NCBI GenBank assembly: GCA_913009825.1 | Contig: CAJVYQ010000014.1 | Location: forward strand, 32,380-96,379 | DNA from: an uncultured Deferribacteres bacterium | GTDB taxonomy: Bacteria; Zhuqueibacterota; JdFR-76; DREG01 | Reading direction: 5' to 3' | Length of the DNA: 64,000 nt | Shown here: in pieces, positions 58,301 through 64,000 of the stretch | Position numbering within the stretch: the first letter of the stretch is position 1 | Layout of the letters: every line of letters starts with the position of its first letter | Program-made: the position numbers and the translations under genes | The notes under the pieces: model-generated | What the model was told of the DNA's origin: nothing | Seen by the model: only the letters and a program-made list of their open reading frames with translations | The model's database searches: none

Positions 58301-59647
58301 ATCAATTTTACCGTCTATTTCCCAATTTAAATAAATAAGTGAATCGAGGCCACTTACTAAATCCTTGCCGGGTTTAAAAACAAAATTCAACTGTTCTCTT
58401 TCATTACATGCAACCGCTTCATTTTGAGCCTTTAGAATACTCACCTTCTCCGGAGGATATAAATCCTGGTACGCTCCCACTAAATGTTTTTCACCATTAA
58501 AAACAAAAGATCGTGAAAAGGACCGATCAGAGTTACTCAGATTTCCAGCTGCATCTTTAAACAAGACCTGATATTTATAAAAATGGCCATTAACAAAATA
58601 ATCGGCATTTTTATTGTCGTTGGTAAAATCAAAAGTACAAGCCAGAAGACTGGCTCCAATGGAACCATTGCCTGTATATAAAATTGCATTATCTCTGGCG
58701 ACTTCGATAGTAAATCGTTTGATAAAAAAGCTTTTGCCTATTTGATCATGATGATCAAAATATTTGGAGCTATCCCTCACAGCAATAAAGAGAACAGAAT
58801 CGGCGGCATTGGCACCCTGCAAATGATATACGAGATTGGGATTATAAACAAAAACCGTATCAAAACCACTTTTTTTAAACCAGGTGCGAAAATTATATCC
58901 AAATGGCTGTAATTTATCATCCGGACAGGGTAATTCAAAATCATACCCAAAACCTTTTTTCCAATAAAAATCCGCAGATTTCGGTTGGGTCGCATCAGGT
59001 ACAAAAGGCCCAATCTCTTTCCCTTTTCCAACATTATAAACGGAATCAAAAGCGGCAACGACATAAAATGTTTCTACACCTTCCGTTAATCCACCCGGTG
59101 TATCATGATAATGGTATAAACCGTTTTCCGCCACAGCATTTGCAAACACAGTATCGATCCCTGAAAATCCATTCCCGGTATTTCGATAAACCACATAACC
59201 TTTCACACCGCTTAAATCGTCTGTAACCGGAGCCCAGGTTAAATCTATAGTTAATCCGGGTCCTTCTCTTCCCACTGTTGAACCAACATAGTCCGGCGCC
59301 ACGGCATCCTGTGTACTGTAAACCGTATTTGAACGTACCGTATCCTGACCTGCCACACCAAGTACGTAGTACCCATATTTTACACCATGTTGCAGATTTT
59401 CAAAAGGTGTTGAAATTATTCCCGATGAATTTTGCTTAGCAAGTCCGGAAGTTTGGTTTGTATCATCTTCAGGAATTCTGTGAACATCCTGGAAATCCAA
59501 ACCGCTGCCCGGTTTCCAGTAAATAATATTGGTAGTCCCTCCGGTAAATTTAGGTTCCGCAACAATAGATGGTTTTGAATAGGCTAACACATTATTCTGA
59601 GAGACAAAAAAAGCTATTATTAGAAAAAATGAAGTTGATTTTTTCAT
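55340..59647 (-). CDS. Giant fibronectin-III-type surface protein with sorting-type C-terminus (module copy 2)
   Basis: The start is ATG at 59647 (GGAGGAG 9 nt upstream), which gives a proper signal peptide (STSFFLIIAFFVSQNNVLA) and 1435 residues; the frame itself extends to 59719. The body has FN3-like domains (VKGYVVYRNTGNGFSGIDTV, VETFYVVAAFDSVYNVGKG). The C-terminal ~88 residues form a sorting/FlgD-like domain (LYQNFPNPFNPSTTISFDVP, INIFDINGRKIKTLSNEKLP, PTGVYFIVLQSTNY). It shares the order and phrases of the copy 1 protein (TGGTTNIIYW against SGGTSNTISW near the N-terminus; KGKEIGPFVPDAT against DGQEIGPFISDAT). It is the first gene of module copy 2. Confidence 0.8.
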   Translation of the reverse strand: MKKSTSFFLIIAFFVSQNNVLAYSKPSIVAEPKFTGGTTNIIYWKPGSGLDFQDVHRIPEDDTNQTSGLAKQNSSGIISTPFENLQHGVKYGYYVLGVAGQDTVRSNTVYSTQDAVAPDYVGSTVGREGPGLTIDLTWAPVTDDLSGVKGYVVYRNTGNGFSGIDTVFANAVAENGLYHYHDTPGGLTEGVETFYVVAAFDSVYNVGKGKEIGPFVPDATQPKSADFYWKKGFGYDFELPCPDDKLQPFGYNFRTWFKKSGFDTVFVYNPNLVYHLQGANAADSVLFIAVRDSSKYFDHHDQIGKSFFIKRFTIEVARDNAILYTGNGSIGASLLACTFDFTNDNKNADYFVNGHFYKYQVLFKDAAGNLSNSDRSFSRSFVFNGEKHLVGAYQDLYPPEKVSILKAQNEAVACNEREQLNFVFKPGKDLVSGLDSLIYLNWEIDGKIDSLAKVLYHSSALCNQLNLDDSVYTIIIDSVDYPSPRAFMVNYWLTSADRVGNYSKSDIYPIFYKLGPAIDYLDSIRVFNDTLRFTMKYQSDISIDSFRLNFVKNPEDCEAIYQVSFPNPLAGGNGKIDDTLSVPIDANFVAEEDSEFYVFVTANFSNGEVSLNSNKKEYGIDRDPPDPSLVSWRVLNPIENADSCIDSSFQDLPGVSLDSFETDLYEIFVKNVTENIIIASEKNLNKLPRFFPDSLVAIPLEIYDYQIILADTAGNRTTVEKIQTGFGTMPPTMDSVFYNIDREELTLNLTYSKGLFNTKRCIYQIIVDTLRYNPEVDDIHCNYFPPEPVAFKSGLWSSDGVEKVVDQNDTSVNCKIKIENLKKREKVGSKYYIYVVMYNKPLYTKFNGRLHSRAALASCDADGDVDIQKLNLVLVDQPDFGKIWVDWNYPQNNLDKKKPNIFKIIRKYDDQDTTFIKPEPFMDEFDPDTSKTLSYTIIPGLKRTNASTKWYNSLADRKYIQDTEQGFVPFVSFPFDSLSTQYVRKSNATPVTAYYNTNTLTICWNWDTTRKVNNRPSVNNKPEFVGKISVKVADNPEFTHSIFKTITDVDSIEKIRLIQFPYINNPIRGGFINADTLYISLNAIDSLSNYENNIWPQTIVAILDKEKPEDFEIFSATDFADDSATNVVNLKIFWNRPKDELSGILKYNLRIEGLYPGKGPYAFTLDNLAEIDTLSPSYIFKPGVKDTLLCKNVIIDEDGNYPIDSKVVISVYDKLLNKRGKTVTVNDLATPYIHDFKLKLSREGKYYRLDWNSLKLKFDSYIVNYWNKPDSMWDGNFSGTTITDNHWKIDSTRIPVKPVYFRVVARLSEDTVSNWSGLVSTVITNSRGSQMFLTGINDNGNIPDQFQLYQNFPNPFNPSTTISFDVPKADIVLINIFDINGRKIKTLSNEKLPAGRHKIVWNGTDSFSNVVPTGVYFIVLQSTNYKSMKKCLLIK

Positions 59648-59837
59648 GGTCTCAATCTCCTCCCAAAGGTAAAAACAGGTTACTATAATGAATACAATTT
59701 CGAGCAATCTATTTTTCACCTGTTCAAGGTGGATATATCCCCGAACCCGAATTGGCTTTTTTAGTTACATACAAATATCTTTTTATATAGCAACAATATA
59801 AACCCCGATCTGAAAAAAAGATATTACATTTTTTTAA

Positions 59838-59867
59838 CAAAACTACTCCTTAAAAAATTAAAGTCAA
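59838..59867 (-). promoter_or_regulatory. Possible Bacteroidetes-type promoter for module copy 2
   Basis: On the minus strand TTG (59867-59865) is followed after 19 nt by TAGTTTTG (59845-59838). This fits the TAnnTTTG -7 box and upstream TTG element known from Bacteroidetes. It lies about 190 bp upstream of the FN3 surface-protein gene. The region is T/A-rich, so chance matches are easy. Confidence 0.35.
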
Positions 59868-59886
59868 GAGTTTTTTTATTTTTTTT

Positions 59887-60145
59887 GTAACACCTCACTT
59901 ATTGGTGTGAATATTTGTTTATGTTATTATATCTATTCAACCAAAATAGTAAACAGAACACGGATGACACGGATCACGCTGATTTTCACAGATTTTATCC
60001 GTGTATATCTGTGTCATCCGCGTAATCCGTGTGCTATTTGGGATTACAGAACATTAGATGAGCAGAGTAAATACCTGATGTAAACAGAACTTGAATCTTT
60101 TAGCGCTGATTGCATTTTATTATCAACCCGTAAGTGAGGTATTAC
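59887..60145. mobile_element. 259-bp element with 15-bp inverted ends
   Basis: GTAACACCTCACTTA (59887-59901) and TAAGTGAGGTATTAC (60131-60145) form inverted ends (14/15). Both outer flanks are runs of eight T, a possible target duplication but low in complexity. The interior has no coding frame and includes the dispersed ACACGGAT repeat at 59958-60032. It sits in the roughly 880-bp gap between module copy 2 and sufS. The remainder of that gap holds only promoter elements and no gene. Confidence 0.55.
59958..60032. repeat. ACACGGAT-type dispersed inverted repeat
   Basis: The left arm ACACGGATGACACGGATCAC and the right arm GTCATCCGCGTAATCCGTGT are imperfect inverted copies built from the word ACACGGAT. 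This word family recurs in intergenic regions of many unrelated bacterial genomes. No function is known to me. Confidence 0.65.
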
Positions 60146-60348
60146 TTTTTTTTCCGACAGATAAAAAAAATTCCCCAACAGGATTATTATTACAGTAAAT
60201 CTTGCGCCAACATGTTACAATTTTTCCACAACTGTCGATATTTGCAACAGAAATAGCTTTAAAATAATCAGTAGTTTCGTAGAATTGGAAGTAGCTAAAA
60301 ATCATTCCAACCTAAATTCACACCACCCTTGATTTCCCCCAATTCCAC

Positions 60349-60377
60349 TTGACATCCTGCCATATTCACACTATCTT
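60349..60377 (+). promoter_or_regulatory. Sigma70-type promoter of sufSU
   Basis: A perfect -35 box TTGACA (60349-60354), a 17-bp spacer and a -10 box TATCTT (60372-60377) lie about 150 bp upstream of the sufS start on the same strand. Spacing and box quality are good for a housekeeping promoter. Confidence 0.6.
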
Positions 60378-60455
60378 AAATAAGACCAATTCAATCGGAT
60401 TTAAGAAAGGGGGGGAAAAATGCCATAAATTCGAAAGGTTTTTAATAAATATGGC

Positions 60456-60500
60456 AACTATTCAAGAAACTTCTAAAAAAATTCAAGTTTCTTGAAAGTT
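60456..60500 (+). promoter_or_regulatory. Long leader hairpin or palindromic operator upstream of sufS
   Basis: TTCAAGAAACTT (60461-60472) and AAGTTTCTTGAA (60485-60496) are perfect 12-bp inverted arms around a 12-nt loop. With AACT/AGTT outside, the stem extends to 16 bp with one bulge. No T-run follows, so it is not a simple terminator. It lies between the promoter and the ribosome site of sufS, about 30 bp before the start, where it could bind a regulator as DNA or act as an RNA leader structure. Confidence 0.5.
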
Positions 60501-60529
60501 ACTAAATTTGATAAAAATTGAAGGGAACT

Positions 60530-61813
60530 ATGTCTTTATCAAACCGGACTGAAACCGACAAGGTGACCGGCGCGGCAGTTTGCAACGAACCGGAAATTGA
60601 CTGGAAGGCGCTCCGAGCGGATTTCCCAATTTTATCACGCAAAATGAACGGTCATCCGCTAACCTATCTTGATAACGCAGCAACCACGCAAAAACCGCAG
60701 GTTGTAATTGATGCCATAAAAGAATATTTTGAAACCTACAATGCCAATATTCACCGCGGCGCCTACAAATTGAGCGAGCAGGCGACGTATGCGTACGAAG
60801 AAGCGCACCGGAAAACAGCACAATTTATTCATGCGCCCGGGATTGAAAATATCATCTTCACCAGAAACTGCACGGAAGCAATAAATCTGGTGGCGTACAG
60901 TTACGGCAGGAGTCAATTGAAAACAGGCGATCATATCCTGCTTTCACAGATGGAACACCACAGCAACCTGGTGCCCTGGCAGCTTTTGGCCGAAGAGAAA
61001 AACTTAATTCTCGATTTTCTACCCATATTACCGGACGGAAACCTCGACCTTGCACAACTTCCGCATCTGCTGAGCGGTCGTACCAAATTGGTTTCCGTCA
61101 CCCATGCATCCAATGTATTGGGCAGCATCAACCCGGTCAGGGAGATCATTCGTCAGGCGCACAATGCCGGCGCGGTGGTTTTACTGGACGGCGCCCAGAG
61201 CGTGCCTCACTTCCCGGTGGACGTGCAGGATCTGGATTGCGATTTTATGGCTTTCTCCGGGCACAAAATGTTGGCGCCTACGGGGAGCGGCGCGCTCTAC
61301 GGCAAGCAGGAATTGCTGGAAAAGATGCCGCCGTTTCTTGCCGGCGGGGATATGATTTCCGATGTTACTTTTCAGCGTTCCACCTGGCATAATCTGCCCT
61401 GGAAATTTGAAGCGGGAACACCCGCCATCGCCGAGGGTATCGGTTTTGGCGCGGCCATCGATTATTTGAACCGGATCGGCATGGAAAATATCTGGCGGCA
61501 TGAGCAACATCTCACCGAATATGCCATGAAGCAACTGACAGAATGGCCCGACGTGAAAATTTACGGTCCAAAGGGAAACCGCACCGGCGTCATCAGTTTT
61601 GCCATTGACGATATTCATCCCCACGATATTGCCACATTTCTGGATCAATACGGTGTGGCCATCCGCGCCGGTCATCATTGTGCACAACCTTTGATGAAAT
61701 TATTAAAAGTAGTTGCAACTGCCCGCGCAAGTTTTTATTTTTATAATTCGAATGAAGATATTGACCGGTTTATTGACGCTTTAGACAAAACGAGAAAGTT
61801 TTTTAAGAAATGA
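60530..61813 (+). CDS. sufS: Cysteine desulfurase SufS
   Basis: The product has 427 residues from ATG 60530 (AAGGGA just upstream). It is a group II PLP-dependent cysteine desulfurase that removes sulfur from L-cysteine to give alanine and a persulfide for Fe-S cluster assembly. Visible landmarks are TYLDNAATTQKPQ near the N-terminus, TRNCTEAINLVA, the PLP lysine in FSGHKMLAPTGSGALYG (about K246), and the catalytic cysteine in AIRAGHHCAQPLM (about C384), followed by ARASFYFYN. It overlaps sufU by 4 bp (ATGA), the usual SufS-SufU pairing. It is cytoplasmic. Confidence 0.95.
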   Translation: MSLSNRTETDKVTGAAVCNEPEIDWKALRADFPILSRKMNGHPLTYLDNAATTQKPQVVIDAIKEYFETYNANIHRGAYKLSEQATYAYEEAHRKTAQFIHAPGIENIIFTRNCTEAINLVAYSYGRSQLKTGDHILLSQMEHHSNLVPWQLLAEEKNLILDFLPILPDGNLDLAQLPHLLSGRTKLVSVTHASNVLGSINPVREIIRQAHNAGAVVLLDGAQSVPHFPVDVQDLDCDFMAFSGHKMLAPTGSGALYGKQELLEKMPPFLAGGDMISDVTFQRSTWHNLPWKFEAGTPAIAEGIGFGAAIDYLNRIGMENIWRHEQHLTEYAMKQLTEWPDVKIYGPKGNRTGVISFAIDDIHPHDIATFLDQYGVAIRAGHHCAQPLMKLLKVVATARASFYFYNSNEDIDRFIDALDKTRKFFKK

Positions 61814-62256
61814 TTTTAGAAGATTTATACCAGGAACTGATTTTAGATCACTATAAAAACCCGCGCAATATGGGCACCATCGATCACCCCGATGTGCACA
61901 AACATGTTAAAAACCCTTTTTGCGGCGATGAAATCGATCTGGATATCAAGATTGACCGGGAAAATCAACAGATCGAAGAGATTCGGTTTAAGGGAGAAGG
62001 ATGCTCCATCAGCCAGGCTTCCGCTTCCATGCTTACCGAACTACTGCGCGGAAAATCACTCCATGAAGCTCATGATCTGATTGAAATTTTCAAAAAAATG
62101 GTGAAGGGAGAAGCCACGCCGGAAGAGGAAGAAAAGCTCGGCGATCTGCAGGCTTTCAAAGGCGTGTCCAAATTCCCCGTGCGCGTGAAATGCGCCACGT
62201 TGGTCTGGAATACGGTAAACTCCGGGTTAAAGGAGATTGATCAGGCTGAAAAATAA
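61810..62256 (+). CDS. sufU: SufU sulfur-transfer protein
   Basis: This 148-residue protein is close to the usual length of SufU. The zinc-binding and sulfur-accepting residues are present: C38 and D40 in NPFCGDEIDLDI, C65 in GEGCSISQASASML, and C128 in RVKCATLVW. The SufU-specific insertion before the last cysteine is present, which separates it from IscU. SufU takes the persulfide from SufS. The genes for SufB, SufC and SufD are not in the window. Confidence 0.92.
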   Translation: MILEDLYQELILDHYKNPRNMGTIDHPDVHKHVKNPFCGDEIDLDIKIDRENQQIEEIRFKGEGCSISQASASMLTELLRGKSLHEAHDLIEIFKKMVKGEATPEEEEKLGDLQAFKGVSKFPVRVKCATLVWNTVNSGLKEIDQAEK

Positions 62257-62311
62257 ATTCCCCCCCGGATAGAAGTAATCCAATCAACTTCACATATCAT
62301 AATTCGGCATT

Positions 62312-62362
62312 CCTTGTTCGTAAATCTTTTAAAAAAGGTACTTTGCAGAATGAAGAACAAGG
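62312..62362. repeat. Inverted repeat downstream of sufU
   Basis: CCTTGTTC (62312-62319) and GAACAAGG (62355-62362) are perfect 8-bp arms separated by 35 nt, within the 418-bp gap after sufU. The spacing is too long for a typical terminator. It may be part of a decayed repeat. The gap holds no gene. Confidence 0.35.
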
Positions 62363-62452
62363 ATTAACGATTTTATAATTTCAAAGTTTTAAACATTACA
62401 CGCTTTTGGGTAAGGCCTCATTACTTATTGTCCGGCCGAAAACCGGTAAAAC

Positions 62453-62573
62453 TTGTCATTCCGAGCGGAGTCCCGATGGTTTTTATCGGGACGAAGTCGA
62501 GGAATCTGTATGCCGCGATAAATTAATAGGTTAAACAGATTTCTCTCCGTCTTTTGGCGGTTCGAAATGACAA
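62453..62573. repeat. Dispersed TTGTCATTYCGA-type palindromic repeat
   Basis: The ends TTGTCATTCCGA (62453-62464) and TCGAAATGACAA (62562-62573) are inverted (11/12). Inside is a perfect GTCCCGAT/ATCGGGAC hairpin with a 7-nt loop (62470-62492). The GTCATTC/GAATGAC end word is shared with the inner hairpins of the elements at 25308, 40621 and 41465. Confidence 0.65.
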
Positions 62574-62594
62574 AAACAGAATTTTTATTCGAAT

Positions 62595-62667
62595 ACCTAA
62601 CGACCAAGCTCGCCTGCCGCTATGAAGCGACAGCGGAATAGCGGTCAGATGGAGCAACTTGTTGTGT
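62595..62667 (-). other. attC-like integron recombination site
   Basis: Read on the minus strand, the 73-bp site begins ACACAAC (near the RYYYAAC box) and ends GTTAGGT (perfect GTTRRRY). It has 5-nt spacers, GCTC/GAGC inner boxes offset by one unpaired base as in attC bottom-strand hairpins, and a central stem ACCGCTAT/ATAGCGGC. It starts 7 nt after the stop codon of the glycosylase-like gene on the same strand, which is exactly the gene-attC order of an integron cassette. No integrase gene and no second attC were seen in the window. Confidence 0.65.
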
Positions 62668-62674
62668 GCTGCCC

Positions 62675-63232
62675 CTAATTTTTAAGAATATTCAATTCTT
62701 CTATTAGTTCTTTTACTCTTGGTGCTATTTCATTTTTAAATCGCTTTGGCCAAGGATTTCTTTCAAATTCTTTCATCAAGATTCCAGGGTGCGGTAAACA
62801 AACAAAGTTTCTTTCAATTCCTTTTAATATCTTCTTCTTTAACTCACCATTTAAATATTCTTTGGCAACGTTATCTGAAACATGAAAAATATTTTTAGTT
62901 ACTTCAATTCCAAGTAAAATAATTAACTTTGGGTTGGCAATTTCAATTTCTTGTTCTAACCAATGAATACTTTTTTGAGCATATTCATTAAATCTGTTCC
63001 GATTTTCAGTCATATTATTTTTGTTTAATTTTTTATATCTCTCGATATGGCCTTCTTTAAATAAAAATACTTTTACTAAATCAGTTATCCAGCAATCTTC
63101 TCTTTTAATACCGATTCGGCTCAGAATAACTTCATTCAATTCTTTTCCCGAAGGAATTGTTCTTACTCTGGAGCCATCGAAATAAGATTCATTTGAAAAG
63201 GGGGAGTCATTATCTGCAACTGGTGTATCGAG
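62675..63232 (-). pseudogene. 5'-truncated uracil-DNA-glycosylase-superfamily protein
   Basis: A TTG-initiated frame (63139) encodes 154 residues, but family-like sequence continues in frame upstream without any ATG or GTG (SYFDGSRVRTIPSGKEL, encoded up to about 63232). Motifs fit the family 4-like uracil-DNA glycosylases: SGKELNEVILSRIGIKRED, CWITDLVKV, PKLIILLGIEV and the HPG in VCLPHPGILM. The N-terminal motif with the catalytic GEAPG-type loop is missing. The frame ends at a stop at 63275. So the gene has probably lost its 5' end at a junction near 63235-63247. An attC-like site follows its stop codon. Confidence 0.65.
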
Positions 63233-63247
63233 AATTTTATTTATGGT

Positions 63248-63709
63248 GAAAAATGGCTTTTTGCGGGAGATCTTTTACAGGGACTAAGCGGTTTATTGTT
63301 TTTCCTGCCTTTATTTTCAAATGTTAAAACGGCCTGCTATGGGCTGGGCCGTCAAATGTGGGTAAGTCACGCTTATCTTATTGCCTCAGTGATTGCGATC
63401 ATTTCTGTTTTTTGGGCATGGTGGTTAAATTATCAACAAATAATTCCCTGGGGAGTCAGCGCAGGAATTTTTGCCGGACTTGTATATATGTTTATCAGAC
63501 TTCATTGGGAAGGGATAAATCTAAATCTAAAAGGTATTGTTGTAAAACCTGCTGCAATTTATCTGTTGTTCATTGTTATTGGTTTTGCCGTGGCTGGGAG
63601 AGGGCATAATACGCTGATATGGATTATATGTACTTTTTGCTGGGCGTTATTCCTTGCTGTATTGGAGCGTAAGGAGATATTATGGTTATATAGAAGGGTT
63701 CGCACATGA
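63248..63709 (+). pseudogene. 5'-truncated membrane protein, resembles C-terminus of a Wzx-type flippase
   Basis: A TTG at 63296 would give 137 residues, but the frame is open and protein-like from about 63248 (EKWLFAGDLLQGLSGLLFFL) with no start codon. Four or five hydrophobic helices (WVSHAYLIASVIAIISVFWA, WGVSAGIFAGLVYMFIRLHW, AAIYLLFIVIGFAVA) and a basic end (LWLYRRVRT) look like the last helices of a polysaccharide flippase. A full flippase has about 400-500 residues. The stop overlaps the next start (ATGA), as in a polysaccharide operon. It could instead be a small intact membrane protein starting at TTG. Confidence 0.5.
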
Positions 63710-64000
63710 TAATCATTTCAACTTTCATGTTTATTCTCTCCATTATGGTTGTTGGATTGATTTACAGCTGGGAGAAAAGACAAGGAAGGTTCCCTTTTCC
63801 TAGCCCGGGTCTTGTGGCTGTTGGTGTGTTGTTCATTTATTATGCGATCCCGTCTTTTATCAACGTTTTGTGCCCGAATATTTCTGCCTGGAAAAGAGTT
63901 TACTATGGCTATCACCTCTCTTTGTACAACTATACCTCTTTTATCGGTTTGATATCGATACTTGCCCTATACTTTGGTTTTATTTTTGGTATGTGCAGAA
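63706..64000 (+). CDS. Probable O-antigen polymerase/ligase-like membrane protein, N-terminal part only
   Basis: The frame starts at ATG 63706 (ATGA overlap with the preceding stop) and runs off the right edge after 98 residues. It has a hydrophobic first helix (STFMFILSIMVVGLIYSW), then LVAVGVLFIYYAIPSFINVL and a third helix (YTSFIGLISILALYFGFIFG). The helix pattern and the position after a flippase-like fragment suggest a Wzy-type polymerase or related glycan membrane protein. The evidence is only topology and context. Confidence 0.5.
   Translation, partial: MIIISTFMFILSIMVVGLIYSWEKRQGRFPFPSPGLVAVGVLFIYYAIPSFINVLCPNISAWKRVYYGYHLSLYNYTSFIGLISILALYFGFIFGMCR

Noticed and set aside
61181..61687. 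Minus-strand 168-residue open frame
   Set aside because: It is antisense to sufS, whose active-site motifs are complete.
63242..63289. Short plus-strand frame starting MVKNGF at 63243
   Set aside because: It ends after about 15 codons and is out of frame with the flippase-like sequence.

Overview
This 64 kb window looks like chromosomal DNA from an uncultured or little-studied member of the FCB superphylum. The nearest fits are Calditrichota, KSB1 or Ignavibacteria-like lineages, but no rRNA or housekeeping marker settles the phylum. The evidence is the recurring PorV/PorQ-type outer-membrane barrels, C-terminal sorting-type domains carrying a YPNPFNP-like motif, OmpA-PD40 proteins, and a moderate GC content with locally very AT-rich stretches. 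Almost every gene from the left edge to 59.6 kb is on the minus strand, so transcription runs right to left.

Two copies of the same eight-gene block dominate. In transcription order each block encodes a giant FN3-type surface protein, a giant Ig-like surface protein, a PorV-like barrel with a TPR tail, an ExbB/TolQ-type proton channel with a periplasmic FN3-like head, two ExbD/TolR proteins, a short TonB-like protein, and a large TPR-NHL protein. Copy 1 spans 27-18001 and copy 2 spans 37353-59647. My reading is an energised cell-envelope machine that handles its own two giant surface substrates. Copy 2 also carries two AT-rich genes of unknown function (44494-48631) between the barrel and the proton channel.

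Between the copies lies a signalling and outer-membrane region (20301-37016). It holds a DUF11-repeat surface protein, a small helical-repeat protein, a PorV-like barrel fused to two OmpA-like domains, a TPR-CHAT protease-like protein, a CHASE2 membrane sensor with a cyclase-like domain that has lost its metal ligands, a FecR-like protein, another PorV-like barrel, and a barrel-PD40-OmpA fusion. A divergent plus-strand secreted protein (18997) and the remains of a Ser/Thr kinase-TPR gene (18579-18943) sit between copy 1 and this region.

Right of 59.7 kb the character changes. A plus-strand sufS-sufU pair has a good sigma70-type promoter and a leader hairpin. It is followed by dispersed hairpin repeats, an attC-like recombination site directly behind a 5'-truncated uracil-DNA-glycosylase-like gene, and then, head to head, a 5'-truncated membrane protein resembling the C-terminus of a Wzx flippase and the start of a probable O-antigen polymerase or ligase that runs off the end.

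Small mobile-looking repeats are frequent: a family with AATTGAGCGATTCT-type terminal inverted repeats (three copies, at 25.3, 33.5 and 40.6 kb), a hairpin element flanked by 13-bp direct repeats at 41.5 kb, and a 259-bp element with 15-bp inverted ends at 59.9 kb. No tRNA, rRNA or CRISPR array was seen. All family assignments rest on reading motifs by eye, without database searches.
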